Shown: piece after piece, positions 20,977 through 29,548 of the stretch
Layout: every line of letters starts with the position of its first letter
How positions within the stretch are numbered: position 1 is the stretch's first letter
Source: Symbiodinium natans
Taxonomy: Eukaryota; Sar; Dinophyceae; Suessiales; Symbiodiniaceae
Reading direction: 5' to 3'
Length of the DNA stretch: 64,000 bases
Assembly (NCBI GenBank): GCA_905221605.1
Contig: CAJNDS010001191.1
Coordinates: 586,644 to 650,643, forward strand
Position numbers and translations under genes: made by a program
The notes under the pieces: model-generated
Database searches by the model: none
Seen by the model: the letters and a program-made list of their open reading frames with translations, nothing else
What the model was told of the DNA's origin: nothing

Positions 20977-22411
20977 ACTTATGGCGAGGGTAGCCAAAAT
21001 GGTTCACCCATTCCTGAATCTGGGAGCCCAAGGGTCGGTGATGGTTTCGGAATTTCTCTGGCAGCGCGGGAGGGCTCGGTTGATGGAGTTCCTTCAAGCG
21101 GCGACTTGTGCGGACCAATTGGAGGCTCTCTGGAGAAGGATGGACGACGATGCTGATGAAGAGGTGGATCCTTCGACAGCGGTGCTGGAAGTTTTTGGAC
21201 CAGAGGGTGCGGTGCTTGATCAAGGGAACAATGAATCCCTTATTCCCATTGAAGATGCTGGAGGTGAGATAAGTGGTGACACTGGAGGGGATGGCAAAGC
21301 GCCAGAAGTTTCTCCGGAAGAGGAGACATCCAGTGGGTCATCAAGACTGGCGGACACAAGGATTTTCTTGTGGTCAGTGTACTCCCGCGTGGCTTCGAAT
21401 TTCTCTATGCAGGACCGCACTACTGGTAAGATCTTTGACAGCACAAAAGGGTATCCTGGTGAAGGACCAAACAATGATGACAATCCTTCCTCTAAGGGGA
21501 ACTTACCCTGGATCTCAGAAGACTACCTCGACGAAGTGGTGTCAAAAAAGATGGAAAGGTCTTCAGATATGGATGGGTTTGTTCCGGGAAGTGAGGGACC
21601 ATTTGAAAAGGTAGAGGTGGAGAATGTTACTGCCTCTAAAATTCTTATGGCTCTTTGGAAGAAGGGACATAGAGTTGGTTATAGGAGGTTGTGTCGTTTG
21701 AACGCATCTGGATGCAAGGTTGGAGCAATGAAACGTCCAATCAAAAGGGTGCAGAAGATTGGCACTAGAAAGGCCTTCATGAAGATGTTCAATGTTTTTG
21801 GATCGTCTCAGCATGGCTCAGGAGTTGGCGGAAAACCGATCATGAAGGTGGTAGGACCAAGGCCAGGTTTTCCAGCTGTACTCCAAGCACCAAATACTGA
21901 TAGCACGTCGGGTGAAGGGAGCAGTCACCAGGTACATGGCAATGTTCATGTAGAGCACAATCGCCCTATGGACCGGTATGAGGCAGAGCGCTTGGAGAAG
22001 AGGAAGAAGGGTTTCTGCTATTGGTTCGGCAGGGGGAAAGATCGCTGCAAATTCGGTGATGACTGCAAATTCATCCATTCCGAAGATGATGTGGTGCTAC
22101 ATTCATATTGGTGCAAATACTATGTGGCAGGGAGAGAATGTTTCGCTGGAAAGGATTGTGAGTTCTCGCATGATGCAACTGGTGTGAGGTGCGTCCAGTT
22201 TGCTCGGTCTGGGAAGTGTCGATTTGGTGACAGGTGTGTCTTCGAGCATGGTGTTCCGTTGGAAAAACAGAGGCCAAGGTCTCCAAGGACGCCCCCAAGG
22301 GATGGTCCAAGGAGAAAGTCTGGTGCAAATGGTGGAGAAAAGGAGATCTCTCCTGAACAGTTCGATGATGATGAGGAGATTTTATGGTTTATGACGAAGA
22401 GACCAAGATGA
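20960..22411 (+). CDS. Triple CCCH zinc-finger protein of the LTR element (ORF2)
   Basis: 483 residues from ATG 20960, which overlaps the end of ORF1 by 17 bases in the +1 frame. The frame is open from before 20858, so a +1 frameshift from ORF1 is also possible. Residues 1-60 are helical (MVSEFLWQRGRARLMEFLQA). A basic stretch follows in the middle (RLCRLNASGCKVGAMKRP). Three CCCH fingers lie at C353/C363/C369/H373, C385/C394/C400/H404 and C411/C420/C426/H430, then an Arg/Pro-rich tail. Such clustered CCCH fingers usually bind single-stranded RNA. With ORF1 the element encodes six. Confidence 0.8.
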   Translation: MEVHIELMARVAKMVHPFLNLGAQGSVMVSEFLWQRGRARLMEFLQAATCADQLEALWRRMDDDADEEVDPSTAVLEVFGPEGAVLDQGNNESLIPIEDAGGEISGDTGGDGKAPEVSPEEETSSGSSRLADTRIFLWSVYSRVASNFSMQDRTTGKIFDSTKGYPGEGPNNDDNPSSKGNLPWISEDYLDEVVSKKMERSSDMDGFVPGSEGPFEKVEVENVTASKILMALWKKGHRVGYRRLCRLNASGCKVGAMKRPIKRVQKIGTRKAFMKMFNVFGSSQHGSGVGGKPIMKVVGPRPGFPAVLQAPNTDSTSGEGSSHQVHGNVHVEHNRPMDRYEAERLEKRKKGFCYWFGRGKDRCKFGDDCKFIHSEDDVVLHSYWCKYYVAGRECFAGKDCEFSHDATGVRCVQFARSGKCRFGDRCVFEHGVPLEKQRPRSPRTPPRDGPRRKSGANGGEKEISPEQFDDDEEILWFMTKRPR

Positions 22412-23253
22412 CGGAACTGTTGATGGAGGCGATTTCATTTCTCTCCGGTGGCAAGCCAGATTTGGCTCGAGCAGAGGCGGACCCATTGTTCAAACTCCTG
22501 AAGTTCACTGGAGATGCTGACCAAATGGATCAAGTATGGGTTTCGTGGACCACTGAAATGTTGTCCGCGCTGGAACTTCTCGAAGTAGTGAAGTCGTATG
22601 AGGTTTCGCTCGCGGAGGTGGAAGAATGGGTCAATGACCTGAGGATATGGTATGAGCGAGCCAATTTGGGAGAGGAAAAGGATCCCAAAAGAGGTAAAAA
22701 GAGATCCCTAGAAAGGGAGTCCAGCAAGGATATTCCTGCCGAAAAAGGAGTGGTTGAGACTTCGGAGACGGAGGTTGCCGTTGAAGAAGAGAAGAAAAAG
22801 GTAAAAAAGAAGAGGAAAGCTGCAGCTATCGAAGATCCTTACACTCTCATGGTTCCAAAGCCGAAGAAGATGCCGACGATCATTGAGAAGGGTGGATCAA
22901 CATCCAATGTGGTGGCTTCTGCAGTGGAAAAATCCTCGAAGACGCGCACAAAGTCAAATGTCGGTGGAAAGACAAAGAAGAGGGAGAAAAGTCAGAGTCC
23001 CAAAAAAGAAGAGGTGGTAATGGTTCAAGATCCTGAAGAAAAGGATCGTCCATCTGATGCGGATGCACCAGGGTCTGCCACTGCGAATGAAGAGCTGGGT
23101 CAATCTTGCCAGGCGATTGAGGACGCAAAGAGAGAAGGATTGGTATCCTCAATTCAAAGGGGCGTACAGGATCCTGTTCTTACAGTTTCGGACCTGGAGT
23201 ATATTCTGCTGCAACTTCACCTCAAGATTGCCAACAATCGGAAAAAGAAGTGA
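22384..23253 (+). CDS. Lysine-rich protein of the LTR element (ORF3)
   Basis: 289 residues from ATG 22384. It overlaps the end of ORF2 by 28 bases, back in the frame of ORF1. The N-terminal 95 residues look helical (TELLMEAISFLSGGKPDLAR ... WTTEMLSALELLEVVKSYEV). The middle is strongly basic with a nuclear-localisation-like run (EEKKKVKKKRKAAA). The C-terminus is helical (LTVSDLEYILLQLHLKIANN) and ends KKK-stop. No known domain. I saw no canonical -1 slippery heptamer at the overlap, so reinitiation, splicing or an old indel in one long frame are the options. Confidence 0.72.
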   Translation: MVYDEETKMTELLMEAISFLSGGKPDLARAEADPLFKLLKFTGDADQMDQVWVSWTTEMLSALELLEVVKSYEVSLAEVEEWVNDLRIWYERANLGEEKDPKRGKKRSLERESSKDIPAEKGVVETSETEVAVEEEKKKVKKKRKAAAIEDPYTLMVPKPKKMPTIIEKGGSTSNVVASAVEKSSKTRTKSNVGGKTKKREKSQSPKKEEVVMVQDPEEKDRPSDADAPGSATANEELGQSCQAIEDAKREGLVSSIQRGVQDPVLTVSDLEYILLQLHLKIANNRKKK

Positions 23254-23594
23254 TTGGATGGTATGGATGAAGGGATAGTTTTTCTCTTTCTGGAGACGGG
23301 TGCGCTGGAACAGCCAATGTGCTGACAATGTGGTGGTTACTATTAAGGGTATGGAAATCCCTGATAGTAGAAGTAAGTAGCTTTTCGCGTAGCGAAGACC
23401 ACGGTTTGTGGTGAAGAAGGCCAAGGAGTCTTCAGTGATGAGAGGATCATGGTGAAAAAAGATTCTCTATGGGTGGTAGGTTAGCCAACGTGCTATAATT
23501 CAGTCCTGGAAGACGTTAAACCACAACTTGCATTTCAAGCAGCTGGCTGCTGCCTTAATGGCAGTTTTTGGCCAAAAGACCTGCATCTCCAATG
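23254..23594 (+). other. Non-coding 3' region of the LTR element
   Basis: About 340 bp between ORF3 and the hairpin/polypurine tract. No supported frame. Contains a short stem (CTTTTCGCGTAGCGAAGA near 23380). Confidence 0.6.
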
Positions 23595-23616
23595 TGTCCT
23601 AGGAAATCCTAGGACA
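23595..23616 (+). terminator. Perfect hairpin before the polypurine tract
   Basis: A 10-bp perfect inverted repeat with a 2-base loop (TGTCCTAGGA - AA - TCCTAGGACA). It sits immediately upstream of the polypurine tract and may structure the RNA there. Its role is not known. Confidence 0.6.
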
Positions 23617-23623
23617 GGGGGAG
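23616..23623 (+). other. Polypurine tract
   Basis: AGGGGGAG directly abuts the TG start of the 3' LTR. This is the expected plus-strand primer of a Ty1/copia-type element. Confidence 0.8.
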
Positions 23624-23902
23624 TGCGGAGCTGCAATTGGTATTGTAGAAAGGAGTTAGTGTTGGAAGTTGAAAGGGTTAATGAACCCGTAAACTATGTT
23701 TGGCTCAAGGATGGCCAGCCCGTCCAAAGAAAAAAGTCCGTGTTTGGGAGTGAGGGTTGGGTTAGTGCCCCTCTACTTGTGTAAGGGTGCCCCTTCCTTG
23801 TTGCTCTTATCCGTGTTCTTGGTTGTTTCTTGGTTCGATCTGGGAAATATAAGTTCAGGGCGATTAGGGGAGTTGATTTCCTTCCTTGGTTGTCCCCCCG
23901 TA
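23624..23902 (+). repeat. 3' LTR
   Basis: Same 279 bases as 15072-15350, including the spliced-leader-like stretch at 23687-23709. Followed directly by TAGGGTTTAGGG, the continuation of the target telomeric tract. Confidence 0.92.
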
Positions 23903-24560
23903 TAGGGTTTAGGGTTTGGGGTTTGGGGGTTTAGGGGGGTTTAGGGGTTTGGGGGTTTAGGGTTTAGGGTCAGTGCCCCCGTCCCCCGCCAGGTCCAGGC
24001 CGCTTCCTGGTGTCGCCTTAGCTAAGCGTTAATGCTCTAAACACACATACGTCTACAAACTGTACTTCTACCGATGAAGCTTCAAGCCAGATTTCGGGAG
24101 GCAAAGAGCTTGGGGGATGTGGCCCTGGTTTCAGGCTGTCATCGTGGTTGTTCTTCCTTAAGCCACCAGGAATCCAGAGTATGAAGGTTGGGTTTAGGGA
24201 TATCTTGCGTGTTATACTCCTCTATAGTTCAGGGTTTAGGCTTCGGGGGGTCTGCGGAGACCTTTCGCAGAGCCCCAGTCCTTTTGAAGGCCTGTGTATC
24301 CCTAAGGCCAAAACATGTGCCCAAGGTGGAGTTGGGAGTTTACAAGGAGGGGCCCCCTTACTATACTAACTGTAGTTAAGGGACTTATATCCGAATTTAG
24401 GATCCTTATAACCCAATTTAGGGTCCTTATGACTCTACTTAAGTAGGAAATGGACAGTAAGCCCTGAATGCCGGTAGAGATGCGTAGCCCGGTGAGCTTA
24501 GCAAGCCTGCGCAAGAGGATTGTCTATCCGTGTTTGGCCACACTGCCGTTTGGGCTCATT
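23903..24560. repeat. Telomeric tract and filler after the LTR element
   Basis: TTTAGGG tract 23903-23970. Unique sequence 23970-24350 holds no convincing exon. At 24355-24470 an inverted-repeat element has ends TACTATACTAACTGTAG and GACTCTACTTAAGTAGG. Confidence 0.6.
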
Positions 24561-24574
24561 ATGCCTTAGATGCC

Positions 24575-24640
24575 GAAGCGGTGCCATGGAGAAGGATGCG
24601 TACTTGCGAGAGCTATACTGGACTCATGCTCTGAACAGTA
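24575..24640 (+). CDS. Weak candidate exon
   Basis: The frame GAMEKDAYLRELYWTHALN starts after AAGCG and is followed by a possible donor near AACAGTACC. The composition is protein-like but the splice signals are poor. A long reverse-strand frame overlaps. Confidence 0.22.
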
Positions 24641-25088
24641 CCGGAGTCTCCTCATGGGGCGAAAACTGCCCAAGCATCTCGCACGCATTGTTGGGGAGTC
24701 TGCTTCGAAATAGGATGTGGTCCCAATATAGGGCCCCGAATCCCATTTCAATGCTTCCAAACCTACTTCTAATCCTTCGATGCTCAAGAGGCGGGTCAGT
24801 GGCTTCCGTACTTTTTGGGGTTCGGGTCGCCCTGGATGCGGGCGTGAGGGGGGCCGGAGTCGCAACGTAGAGTGCCTTTCGGATTAGGGTTTTTTTGGGG
24901 TTTAGGGGAAATTTGTGTAAGTATCCATGAACCTTCAAAGATTTCTGACACTCCGTCGCTTGCCCTGGAGGTCGTGCAACAATATGATAGTCTATTGTCG
25001 CATACGATAGTACCGTATCGCATGAAATATGATAGTGTATTACATGTTTCTTTTAATTGTATACTGTCTTATTATCCTGCAGATTTAG

Positions 25089-25146
25089 GTTTAGGGTTTA
25101 GGGTTTAGGGTTTAGGGTTTAGGGTTTAGGGTTTAGGGTTTAGGGT
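25089..25146 (+). repeat. Interstitial telomeric tract
   Basis: About eight perfect TTTAGGG units. A CCCTAAA tract with CCCTCAA variants faces it at 25262-25355. Confidence 0.92.
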
Positions 25147-25394
25147 CTCTAACTCAGCATTTACTGGTGTACCATAGTATTCGCACCGGGCACCGAAAGG
25201 ACCAAGGGCTCCGAATGAGCCCCCAAAAGATTCGTAGACTCCAACACGCTCCCAAAGCCCTGAAAACCCTAAAAAACCGAAACCCTAAACCCTAAACCCT
25301 CAACCCTCAACCCTCAACCCTCAACCCTAAACCCTAAACCCTAACCCCTAAACCAAGAACAAGACCTTATGTGAGTAGCAGCCTTGAGTTGGGA

Positions 25395-25600
25395 TGTTCC
25401 CACTTATACTATAAGTCCTTAATAGGGATTCGAGTACCTCCTGATATAATCCCTGTTAAGGGCTGTTCGTAATAAGGGGGGACATCCCTAAACCCTAAAC
25501 CCTAAACCCTAAACCCTAAACCCTAAACCCTAAACCCTAAACCCTAAACCCTAAACTCCCTGTTAAGGGCTGTTCGTAATAAGGGGGAACATCCCAAGCC
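25395..25600. mobile_element. MITE family 5 split by a telomeric tract
   Basis: Left end GTTGGGATGTTCCC (25397), right end GGGGGACATCCC (about 25493). A CCCTAAA tract follows (25487-25555), and then the right end of the same element is repeated (CCCTGTTAAGGGCTGTTCGT at about 25559). About 40 bp of element end are thus duplicated on both sides of the telomeric tract. Confidence 0.75.
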
Positions 25601-25639
25601 TTGAGAGTCGTTGGGCACAGGATCTTTAGATCTGGGATG

Positions 25640-25737
25640 TTTAGGGTTTAGGGTTTAGGGTTTAGGGTTTAGGGTTTAGGGTTTAGGGTTTAGGGTTTAG
25701 GGTTTAGGGTTTAGGGTTTAGGGTTTAGGGTTTAGGG
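25640..25737 (+). repeat. Interstitial telomeric tract, 14 perfect units
   Basis: Fourteen TTTAGGG units without a mismatch. It begins 40 bp after the duplicated MITE end, with an 85-bp unique fragment between this tract and the CCCTAAA tract ending at 25555. Confidence 0.95.
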
Positions 25738-26190
25738 AGGAAGGAAGCTGCTATAAGCCCTGAAACGAAGACGTGGACCTCTTGCCAAATAGTACATGGG
25801 AATTGCGTTTGGGTACCTCTTTTCTCCGACTCCCTTATAGAAAGGAGCCCCCCCCGCCTCCCCGCCCAAGGGCAATGCTAAGGCCCAGAACCCCAACTGT
25901 TCGATTTCGCATGTCGGCTTCATTCGGATCTCCCTATCCCAGACTCATATGCCCCAAAACAGCAAGTATGTCCCAAATCCAAGATCTCTCAAATCACCCT
26001 AAGCACGAAGCAACCTGTAATAATATAGGGGTCGGAACAACGGAATAAATGCTAAGAGTACTTCCTTATGGTTCCTTCATATTTATACGATCGTAACACC
26101 CAAACCCCTATTTCAATGATTAAGCTGAACCCTAAAGCCCAAACCCTAACCCTAAACCCTAAACCCTAAACCCTAAACCCCTATTATTCG

Positions 26191-26263
26191 CTGGCTCCCG
26201 CCGAAGCCAGGTCCCCGGATTGCTTCGGAGCAGTCCTTGCGGCGCAGTATTGCTACAGCGTCG
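26191..26263 (+). CDS. Candidate exon of unknown gene
   Basis: LAPAEARSPDCFGAVLAAQY then CYSV, preceded directly by a CCCTAAA tract (26130-26183) and followed by a possible donor GTGTCT. The composition is protein-like but the family is unknown. A MITE of family 7 follows. Confidence 0.35.
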
Positions 26264-26295
26264 GTGTCTAGCTGGGGCCTCATATACATGGAGGT

Positions 26296-26480
26296 GTCCG
26301 AAATTAGGGGTACCTTATCTAGGTAGATCCTTGGGATATTTTACATTTTCCTTTTTTGGGTTTAAGAGGATCGTATTCAGGATTTTGTTCAGAGTATTAT
26401 TCGAGTCCTTATTATAAGGGAATCCTACTATTTGGGGGCCTATAGCCTATGTTAGGGGTCCCTTATTGTCGTAAACCCCC
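26296..26480. mobile_element. MITE family 7 (TTTCCGAAATTAGGGGTACC)
   Basis: Left GTCCGAAATTAGGGGTACC, right GGGTCCCTTATTGTCGTAAAC. Close relatives at 37811 and 49322 share GGGAATCCTACTATTTGGGG inside. This copy carries an extra AT-rich insert. Confidence 0.65.
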
Positions 26481-26734
26481 CATATGTCATAGGTGCTAGA
26501 ACGACCCTGGGCTTTTCACTTGTAGGCTTCTTCGCCTTGCGTGATGGTCTGTGGGTGGAGGGGTGTGCGTCCCTCAAGCTCAAAAGCTACTCCCCAAGAA
26601 CCTCCTTATACAACCTTGGACCATTCAGCGGGTTCCCAAATAACGGTCCCCTGCGGGGTTCCAATACTGAAAACCACGGAGCCTCATACTCAGGCTTCTC
26701 AAAAAGATACAATTTAGACAAGGGGAATACGCAG

Positions 26735-26805
26735 CTACGTGGGGAATCTTTGTCCAAGCTTGCAGCGCTCGTTCTCGGGCTGCGTCGGGCCGTCGCGACG
26801 TTTGG
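26735..26805 (+). CDS. Candidate exon of unknown gene
   Basis: After TACGCAG the frame reads LRGESLSKLAALVLGLRRAV and ATF. It ends at a GTGAAG donor. Helix-like composition. Confidence 0.4.
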
Positions 26806-27135
26806 GTGAAGGGTTTGTAGGGTCTGGCTCCTCAGTATAGAAGCCTTGCTCACGGTAAAGTAGCTGAGCTGAGTACGGTCTCCGACCCTCTCATTGCGTC
26901 TCAGGTGCAGGGTATGTAGCAGGCTTGCTGCGGCTTCTTAATCATAAGGAGAATCCCTCTGCGACGACCCATCCACCATCCCCACTTGTGACATGCATGC
27001 AAGAGGGTGCGGCAGGCGTATGTAGCAGCATGGGCACTGGCTTAGAGCCCCCCGCGGTATATTGCATCCTTGTGTCCAGAAGCCTTCTCCCTTTGCTTCT
27101 GCACAGCAACTGCCAGGCCACATATACTTGCTGGC

Positions 27136-27236
27136 CCAGTGGTATCCTTTTCCCTTTTTTTGGTTCAAGGTTCCCTTATACACAAACCAACCAAACAAGG
27201 GTGCCCTTATTACAATATGGTTACTGGGGTACCCAG
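27136..27236. mobile_element. MITE family 4 (TAGCCCAGTGGTACCC ends)
   Basis: Left TGGCCCAGTGGTATCC, right GGTTACTGGGGTACC, with a core of TTTCCCTTTTTTTGGTT and AAACAAGGGTGCCCTTATT. Same family as 38614, 41750, 42326 and 61347. The 42326 copy acts as an intron. Confidence 0.7.
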
Positions 27237-27432
27237 TATAGTGTTCTTTGTCGAGCTCTGGTTCATGCACTAAAACCCAATCCTATATCCCCCTTGGGAT
27301 TCTTTTCATCTTTGTTCATATAAGACACAAGAGGATGTTACAAATATCATGTTTATAAAGGTTCTAAGGGAGTATAGAATGTGAAGCATGTTAAGCACAG
27401 CGTTCCTTGAAACAGGTGCGGATGCAGGGTTT

Positions 27433-27540
27433 ATGTTGGGATGTTCCCCCTTATACTAACAGTCCTCAGTAGGGATTCTACTAGGGGATACTATAGTCTC
27501 CATTAAGGGCTGTTAGCATAAGGGGGAGCATCCCAAGGAT
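27433..27540. mobile_element. MITE family 5
   Basis: Near-perfect inverted ends GTTGGGATGTTCCCCCTTA and TAAGGGGGAGCATCCCAA, length about 105 bp, no coding content. Confidence 0.8.
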
Positions 27541-27644
27541 TGATTGCGTATGGGGGTTTAGGGTTTAGGGTTTAGGGTTAAGAGTTTAGGGTCCTGACCT
27601 TGCAAAGACCCACCTGTTTGTTTTTGATCCTGGGATACTGGGAG

Positions 27645-27812
27645 GTCATGGTACTTAATAACCAATTATATCTGAACTTATAACGGCATTTATGACCATA
27701 TTGGGCCTTGAGCGCGCGTATAAGTGGTTATAAGTACAGTTATCATTGGCTAAGAAGTACCCCTAAACCCTAAATCCTTATTGTTGGCTAATAAGTACCA
27801 TGAACCTCCAAG
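27645..27812. mobile_element. MITE family 6 (TCATGGTACTTA ends)
   Basis: Left GGTCATGGTACTTAATAACC, right TAAGTACCATGAACCTCC. Relatives at 41588 and 43224. A short CCCTAAATCC piece lies inside. Confidence 0.7.
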
Positions 27813-27823
27813 TACCAAGGCAG

Positions 27824-27897
27824 CACCAAAGCCAAAACCTCCCGACGGCGATGCGTGTGCACGCTGCCTGTATGGGTTCGCTGGAGGAGCAGTCAGG
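27824..27897 (+). CDS. Candidate exon ending at a telomeric donor
   Basis: After AGGCAG the frame reads PKPKPPDGDACARCLYGFAG then GAV. The exon ends CAGG|GTTTAG, exactly where the TTTAGGG tract 27899-27948 starts. CxxC may be a metal or redox pair, but the family is unknown. Confidence 0.42.
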
Positions 27898-28040
27898 GTT
27901 TAGGGTTTAGGGTTTAGGGTTTAGGGTTTAGCGTTTAGGGTTTAGGTAGAAGTTGCTTAAGAGATCCGAGATTCAGCAAGGCTCTTATGAGTGTCGGGCA
28001 CGCATGGTTGAAGCCATTATCTAGCCTCATAGCGCAGTAG

Positions 28041-28157
28041 CCCGGAGAAGAGATTCGCCTGGGCTTGCTGCAGGGCTTGTCGATGATCAAGCAACCACCC
28101 AACCGTAAACGCAGTGCCGATCAGCTACAGCACAACTCAACCCACACTGTAGCTTGA
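28041..28157 (+). CDS. Candidate terminal exon
   Basis: The frame reads EEIRLGLLQGLSMIKQPPNR then KRSADQLQHNSTHTVA and stops at TGA 28155-28157. Preceded by AGCGCAGTAG. Function is unknown. Confidence 0.42.
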   Translation, partial: PGEEIRLGLLQGLSMIKQPPNRKRSADQLQHNSTHTVA

Positions 28158-28309
28158 AAGGAGGTTTTGGGTAACCATGGTAATGATCGTCATCATGGTC
28201 GGTGCCAGTGCCCTTGGCAGCAAGCTATTCGCAGTCGGAATCTGGCGGCTTGAGGGGTGTCAGCTGTGCATACCTCTAAGTATCTTGACTTCAACCTTGC
28301 GAGGTTTCC

Positions 28310-28830
28310 TGTGGAGGGCGGTGTGTGGGGGGGGTGGGGGGTTTGGGGGGGAGGGGGGGGGGGGGGGCGGCGATGGCCTGTTTGGTTCAGGAAAGACTCA
28401 CATTGTCTCCAAAACAACGGCGCGGGGGGTGGGGTGTGGCCGGGGCATGGTGAGGCGGGGAGGGCGCGAAAGGGGCGTGGGGAGGGTGGGGGAGCTTTTT
28501 CTACGTCTGGCTCGCATTTTGTTGGTGTTTGTTTCATTGTTGTGCTTGTTTGTTCGTTTTTTTGGGTTCTTTGTTTTTGATTTGTTTGACTTGGTTTGTC
28601 TGGTGATTTGTTTGCTTTGTTTGTTTGCTTGTTTATTGGCTTGTTTGGTTGATTGTTGGTTTGTTGGTTTGGTTTGTTTGTGTGTCTGTGTGGTTGCTTG
28701 CACATTTGTTTGTTCGTTTGCTTGTTGTGTGTGCTTGCCTTGGCTTGTTTTGCTTTGCCTTGCTTTGCCTTGCTTTGCCTTGCTTTCCTTTGCTTTGCTT
28801 GTTTGCTGGTTTGTGTATGTGCGTTGAAAC
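28310..28830. repeat. G-rich then T/G-rich low-complexity block
   Basis: G runs at 28322-28368, then tandem TTTGCTTGTTT-type and TTTGCCTTGC-type repeats to 28800. The long frames through it are low-complexity and I do not treat them as genes. Confidence 0.8.
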
Positions 28831-29054
28831 TCCCTACACCCGAAACCCTAACTCGATGTCAGAGATTCCTGTCGAACGTCCTGAGCCCTGCGCCCCTGAG
28901 TTCAGCCCCTCCGAAGCCAAGACCCTCCCCTAAACCCTAAACCCCACACCCTAAACCCTATATAAACCCCCCTGAGCCGAAGCTTTGAGCCCTAAGCTTG
29001 CAGCACTAAACTCCGCAAACCCCCATGCCCGATATCGCAAAGCCTCGCATCTCA

Positions 29055-29150
29055 GGCCTCTACAATTTCCACAGATCACAAGTGGCCTACAGAGAAGAGC
29101 TGCGCGCCTCTGTGCGGAGTCTTGCAGAACTCTACGCTGAGGCCATGTGA
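29055..29150 (+). CDS. Candidate terminal exon, paralogue 1
   Basis: After CATCTCAG the frame reads LYNFHRSQVAYREELRASVR then SLAELYAEAM and stops at TGA. It resembles the frame at 29434-29541 (YN near the start, RASxRSLxxL near the end, both stopping soon after). The two are probably duplicated gene ends, with a MITE between them. Confidence 0.45.
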   Translation, partial: GLYNFHRSQVAYREELRASVRSLAELYAEAM

Positions 29151-29317
29151 TAGGATTGGCCCGCATACTTCCTCAATCTTCCCCGCTTCAAATCAGACAC
29201 TCAGACGCTCAGTCTCCCAGAAAGTAGAGAGGGCCCTTGGGATAAGCGCTCTCTTCCCGTGATTGCATGAAAGAGGAACACGAGCTCAGAGTATTTGAGC
29301 CTGCAAGTGCACCCCCA

Positions 29318-29420
29318 AGAGACTCCAAAACCCCTTAATTAAGGAATACACCTTAAATTATAATAGGAACCCAAATATGATTTAAGGTCTATTCCTTAAT
29401 TAAGGGGTTGTGGAGTCTCT
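29318..29420. mobile_element. MITE family 2 (AGAGACTCCAAAACCCC)
   Basis: 103 bp with inverted ends AGAGACTCCAAAACCCCTTA and its complement, one mismatch in the right arm (GGGGTTGTGGAGTCTCT). Other copies at 29549, 38463, 47713, 59163 and a divergent one at 46214. Confidence 0.88.
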
Positions 29421-29433
29421 AGGCCCTGTGCCC

Positions 29434-29541
29434 TACAACCTTGATTTGGCTACTCGTGATCAGGAGATCTCTCGGCAGATTCGCGCCTCCACCCGCTCTC
29501 TCGAAGCTCTGCAGGCAGCCTGGCTGCGCCTGTTTCGCTGA
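29434..29541 (+). CDS. Candidate terminal exon, paralogue 2
   Basis: YNLDLATRDQEISRQIRAST then RSLEALQAAWLRLFR and TGA. It starts 13 bp after the MITE at 29318-29420. Similar to 29055-29150. Probably helical. Confidence 0.45.
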   Translation, partial: YNLDLATRDQEISRQIRASTRSLEALQAAWLRLFR

Positions 29542-29548
29542 GGGGCCC

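Larger units (their letters stand above)
15072..23902 (+). mobile_element. Complete LTR element lacking pol, copia-like ends
   Basis: 8,831 bp bounded by two 279-bp LTRs (15072-15350 and 23624-23902) that appear identical. TAGGG directly precedes and follows the element, a 5-bp target duplication within a TTTAGGG tract. A primer-binding site abuts the 5' LTR and an AGGGGGAG polypurine tract abuts the 3' LTR, as in Ty1/copia elements. The interior codes for three overlapping frames with RNA-binding and protein-interaction domains. I could not find the copia integrase or reverse transcriptase motifs (such as the YVDD box) in them. It is therefore probably non-autonomous and mobilised in trans, and young because its LTRs match. 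Confidence 0.88.

Noticed and set aside
15418-23253. Reverse transcriptase, integrase or protease motifs in the LTR element
   Set aside because: I looked for YVDD-like, DTGA/DSGA-like and HHCC/DDE patterns in the three frames and found none. The CCCH fingers are not the HHCC integrase finger.
23696-23905. 69-codon frame starting at the ATG after the spliced-leader-like site in the LTR
   Set aside because: LTR sequence, interrupted by the element's end. No sign that it is a protein, though a short upstream frame in the transcript is possible.
28177-28827. 216-codon frame with hydrophobic C-terminus
   Set aside because: Beyond about 28320 it reads G-runs and TTTGCTTG-type repeats. Only the first 45 codons could be exon.
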